Assembly (NCBI RefSeq): GCF_008831285.2
Contig: NC_045138.2
Coordinates: 3,264,143-3,328,142, forward strand
Direction of reading: 5' to 3'
From: Nymphaea colorata
Lineage: Eukaryota; Streptophyta; Magnoliopsida; Nymphaeales; Nymphaeaceae
DNA length: 64,000 bases
Shown here: in pieces, positions 62,201-64,000 of the stretch
Layout: each line of letters begins with the position of its first letter
How positions within the stretch are numbered: the first letter of the stretch is position 1
Notes under the pieces: model-generated
Told to the model about the DNA's origin: nothing
What the model saw: only the letters and a program-made list of their open reading frames with translations
Databases searched by the model: none
Program-made: the position numbers and the translations under genes

Positions 62201-62537
62201 CGCCCCCACTGCCGTCATTTGCAACCCTCATAAGCCACCGATAACGAAACCCGTCAGAGTACCGCCGTCGGAAAGCAGAATCCGGAAGGTTGTACCTCGG
62301 AGAAGCGGTTGTGCCCGAACCTCTCGAGATTCTGCCAGGAAATGAGGGGAAGCTGGTCGAGCTGCCTAGGGCGAAGAAGGAAGCTGGCGAGTTCTTGGAA
62401 CTCAGGCGACCGGTCGGACTTAGGTTTGAGGTCGAGGGCTGGAGCGAGAGGCCGGCAGCAGTGAGGTTGCTGCTCCACATCGCTATCGGATGGATGGTCG
62501 TGGCCTGCATCAGGGCGTGGGGATGGACGGGGCCCAT
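56201..62537 (-). CDS. Mpv17/PMP22-family membrane protein with organelle-targeting N terminus
   Basis: Seven minus-strand exons (62537-62098, 61976-61889, 61286-61192, 58357-58285, 58197-58105, 57999-57913, 56281-56201) give 318 residues in a continuous frame. Residues 1 to ~80 are rich in Ser, Thr and basic residues with few acidic ones, typical of a plastid or mitochondrial transit peptide. A Gly/Ser-rich low-complexity linker follows (~115-140). From ~147 the Mpv17 core begins: [16 protein letters not shown], then [36 protein letters not shown], and the family signature [20 protein letters not shown] with FVPQIFQV. It ends in [11 protein letters not shown]. Arabidopsis At5g19750 has this same layout. 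Family members are small four-helix proteins of inner organelle or peroxisomal membranes, thought to act as channels or in homeostasis. The biochemical role is unsettled. Met10 is an alternative start. Exon 3 lies in a frame that is not the longest open frame of that strand. Confidence 0.9.
57137..57955. repeat. ~410-bp tandem duplication spanning intron 6 and half of exon 6
   Basis: Copy A (about 57137-57545) and copy B (about 57546-57955) align along their full length with an offset of 409-412 bases and moderate divergence. Both contain ATCCCCCAAATCCATACATCA-type text and CCATCCAAGACATTGTGAAT. The right end of copy B is the 3' half of the real exon 6. Copy A ends in a decayed copy of it (57499-57545), which on the minus strand still reads [14 protein letters not shown] and keeps the GTGGGA donor. 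Confidence 0.85.
58583..58720. repeat. Mixed (TA)/(CA)/(TG) microsatellite zone
   Basis: Alternating runs of TA, CA and TG words, including a repeated TATATACAGGAACTGAAATAC-like junction. Open frames rich in Tyr, Ile and Cys across it are artefacts. Confidence 0.85.
58870..59930 (+). mobile_element. Degenerate Ty1/Copia pol fragment (RT end to RNase H)
   Basis: Reading the plus strand with frame changes and stops gives the Copia order. First comes VDDTVVTGN (from YVDD of reverse transcriptase), then [16 protein letters not shown] and [42 protein letters not shown] follows in place of the usual connection segment. The RNase H end is [39 protein letters not shown] and VNLFTKGL. No LTR, gag, protease or integrase part is visible, so this is an old internal fragment. 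Its orientation is opposite to the host gene. Confidence 0.85.
59794..59887. repeat. 47-bp tandem duplication at the Copia fragment end
   Basis: Copies at 59794-59840 and 59841-59887 are identical by eye, each opening TAAAGAACAAATTTTATTTT. The duplicated text is the end of the RNase H frame. Confidence 0.9.
60881..61087 (-). pseudogene. ndhG: Nuclear insertion of plastid ndhG (3' end)
   Basis: The minus-strand frame ends with [20 protein letters not shown] followed by [12 protein letters not shown] and a stop, and begins [20 protein letters not shown]. This is the C-terminal third of plastid NAD(P)H dehydrogenase subunit 6 (NdhG). It sits inside an intron of a nuclear gene with no other plastid gene beside it, so it is a small nuclear plastid DNA insertion (NUPT). 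The ~69 codons remain open, with no frameshift. It should not be expressed as protein. Confidence 0.9.
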
Positions 62538-63102
62538 GGCTCTGAGGGGTGGGAAAAAGAATCGCCCGTCCTCAAGCTGCCCCTGTCTTGTGTTCTATTG
62601 GGAGTAAAATGGATCAGTTCAAACGAGGATCCGAGAAGGAATGAGGCATAGATTTGGTTCGAAAAGTTGTGTTAACTATCGTACAATTTGTCTGCTGAAA
62701 TTTTTGCACCATCAGAAAATTCGGTAGCATTTGATGACCCTGTAATAATATTCCTGGAAAAAAGGTTCAAGGAAAATAATTCAGGAAAAAATGCACCAAT
62801 TCTAATGCTCCAGAATTAAATATCCAGTCTTAAAACTGTGGCTACTTAGTACATGATTTTTTTTTTTTTTTTGTGGAATTTTTGTCCTACCTTCCGGTTT
62901 GGTCATTGAACTTTTGTTGCGAGCGTTGAAAAGTTAACAGGCAAAAAAAATTCCTTCCAAACTTTAATGCAAGTACTAAAGTTTCATGATAACTCCAAAA
63001 CTCCCGGTACTGAAGTTTAGGGTTTGTCAAAAAATGAAACTTTTGAACTAAGTGTTTTATCTTATTAAATTTCATATATTTCAATGAGCCCTAAACATTT
63101 TG

Positions 63103-63143
<41 letters not shown>

Positions 63144-64000
63144 CGAATGGTGACCTTAGTTTTTAGAATTACCTAGACAATCTAATATGCACTGTTCTAA
63201 CATGATTGAAGGTTAAGAGAAAAATAAGGTTAAGAGAAAAATAAAAAAAAAAATATAATAAGCATTTTAATTTTTTTTAGTTCTATTGAGCAGTTTGTTC
63301 TCTACAATCAGGCCTCAGTTAATTGTCAACCTGTAATCTTCAAGGGGTTGGGGCATTAGTTCGAGCAAGGTCCCATAAGTGGCAAGTTTTCATTTTAAAT
63401 TTTTAAACATCAACTCTTTATGCTGCAAAAAGAAGGTTCTTAACACGCAACTTAAAGCACGATGAAAATGAGAAGTACCAAAATCCAGCCATTATATCAT
63501 AAAACTAGAGAAGATTGAATGAAAGTTTCTGCTCTCTTTTATATAATAACATTAAATCATCATCCTCCTTGCTCATAAAAAAAAATGGTCAACTAGTAAA
63601 TGTTCAATAGTTATTTATCTCTCTTTTTTTTAATTGCAATTTATATGATATGTGCACCTAGTTGGGTTTTTTGGTGTTTCCATTTGAATCTCAAATAATT
63701 GATAGATGTTAGGAGCTTCTGGTCGAGGGCAATAGTATTTAAGTTTTTTTATTTTTAATGGACAACAATATGAAAATAACAAAAATAGTCATGAGGTACT
63801 AATGTAAAAAACAAACTTTTGTGTGTGTTGTGTGGTCAACCGCCCACACATAGCTCACGTAACGGCAAGAGAGAGAATGTTTCCCTTCCAATTCCATCCT
63901 GGAAGGAGCTGGCCCTTTGAACACTGCAACGGCATCCTCCCACTTTCTTGCTGTACTGCGTTTTATGCCACCAAGGTCCAGCCCCTAACGGTTACCCTCC
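62538..64000. other. Spacer upstream of the Mpv17 gene
   Basis: The first few hundred bases probably contain the Mpv17 promoter and leader on the minus strand. I see no clear TATA box. Further right are a T-run at 62859-62872, a (TA)n run at 63103-63142 and the repeat after it. Nothing at the right end supports a gene. Confidence 0.55.
63103..63300 (+). repeat. (TA)n run plus shared repeat, copy 2
   Basis: (TA)n at 63103-63142 is followed by CAATCTAATATGCACT, a GTTAAGAGAAAAATAA doublet and an AAGCATTTTAATTTTTTTT word. This is the same order as at 21692-21850, so it marks a second copy of that element. Confidence 0.5.

Overview
This is a stretch of plant nuclear DNA, most likely from a flowering plant. 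The genes have many GT-AG introns, the proteins belong to land-plant families (SPS, NPH3/BTB, a pterin-aldehyde-reductase-like SDR, an Mpv17/PMP22 protein with a transit-like N terminus), and the spacers are full of (TA)n and (GA)n microsatellites, MITEs, tRNA-derived SINEs, a Copia remnant and a plastid DNA insertion. I could not place the species below the level of angiosperm.

Layout. 1-1.9 kb is repeat-rich spacer. 1.94-9.3 kb (+) holds an SMR-domain protein gene whose N-terminal CUE-like region has been amplified into four tandem units. 9.3-12.6 kb is spacer with short tandem and palindromic repeats. 12.58-15.88 kb (+) is an NPH3/BTB (NRL family) gene. 16.75-20.03 kb (-) is an SDR gene resembling NADPH-dependent pterin aldehyde reductase, convergent with the NPH3 gene. 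20-26.6 kb is repeat-dense spacer with SINEs and a MITE. 27.8-41.3 kb (+) is a complete 14-exon sucrose-phosphate synthase gene, with a MITE in intron 1 and a SINE pair in intron 13. 43.3-49.85 kb (+) is a glycerophosphodiester phosphodiesterase gene of GDPD4 type. 49.85-56.2 kb is spacer with no gene I can defend. 56.2-62.5 kb (-) is an Mpv17/PMP22-family gene whose introns carry a partial exon duplication, a Copia fragment and a plastid ndhG fragment. 62.5-64 kb is spacer.

The six genes do not form a pathway or cluster. They are ordinary, independently regulated plant genes. I found no gene cluster that looks like a new system. The most unusual items are the fourfold repeat expansion in the SMR protein, the tandem duplication that copied half of an exon into an Mpv17 intron, the still-open ndhG insertion, and at least two local tRNA-derived SINE families. 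Every splice model was built by hand from GT-AG signals, reading-frame phase and family resemblance. Each summed coding length is a multiple of three.
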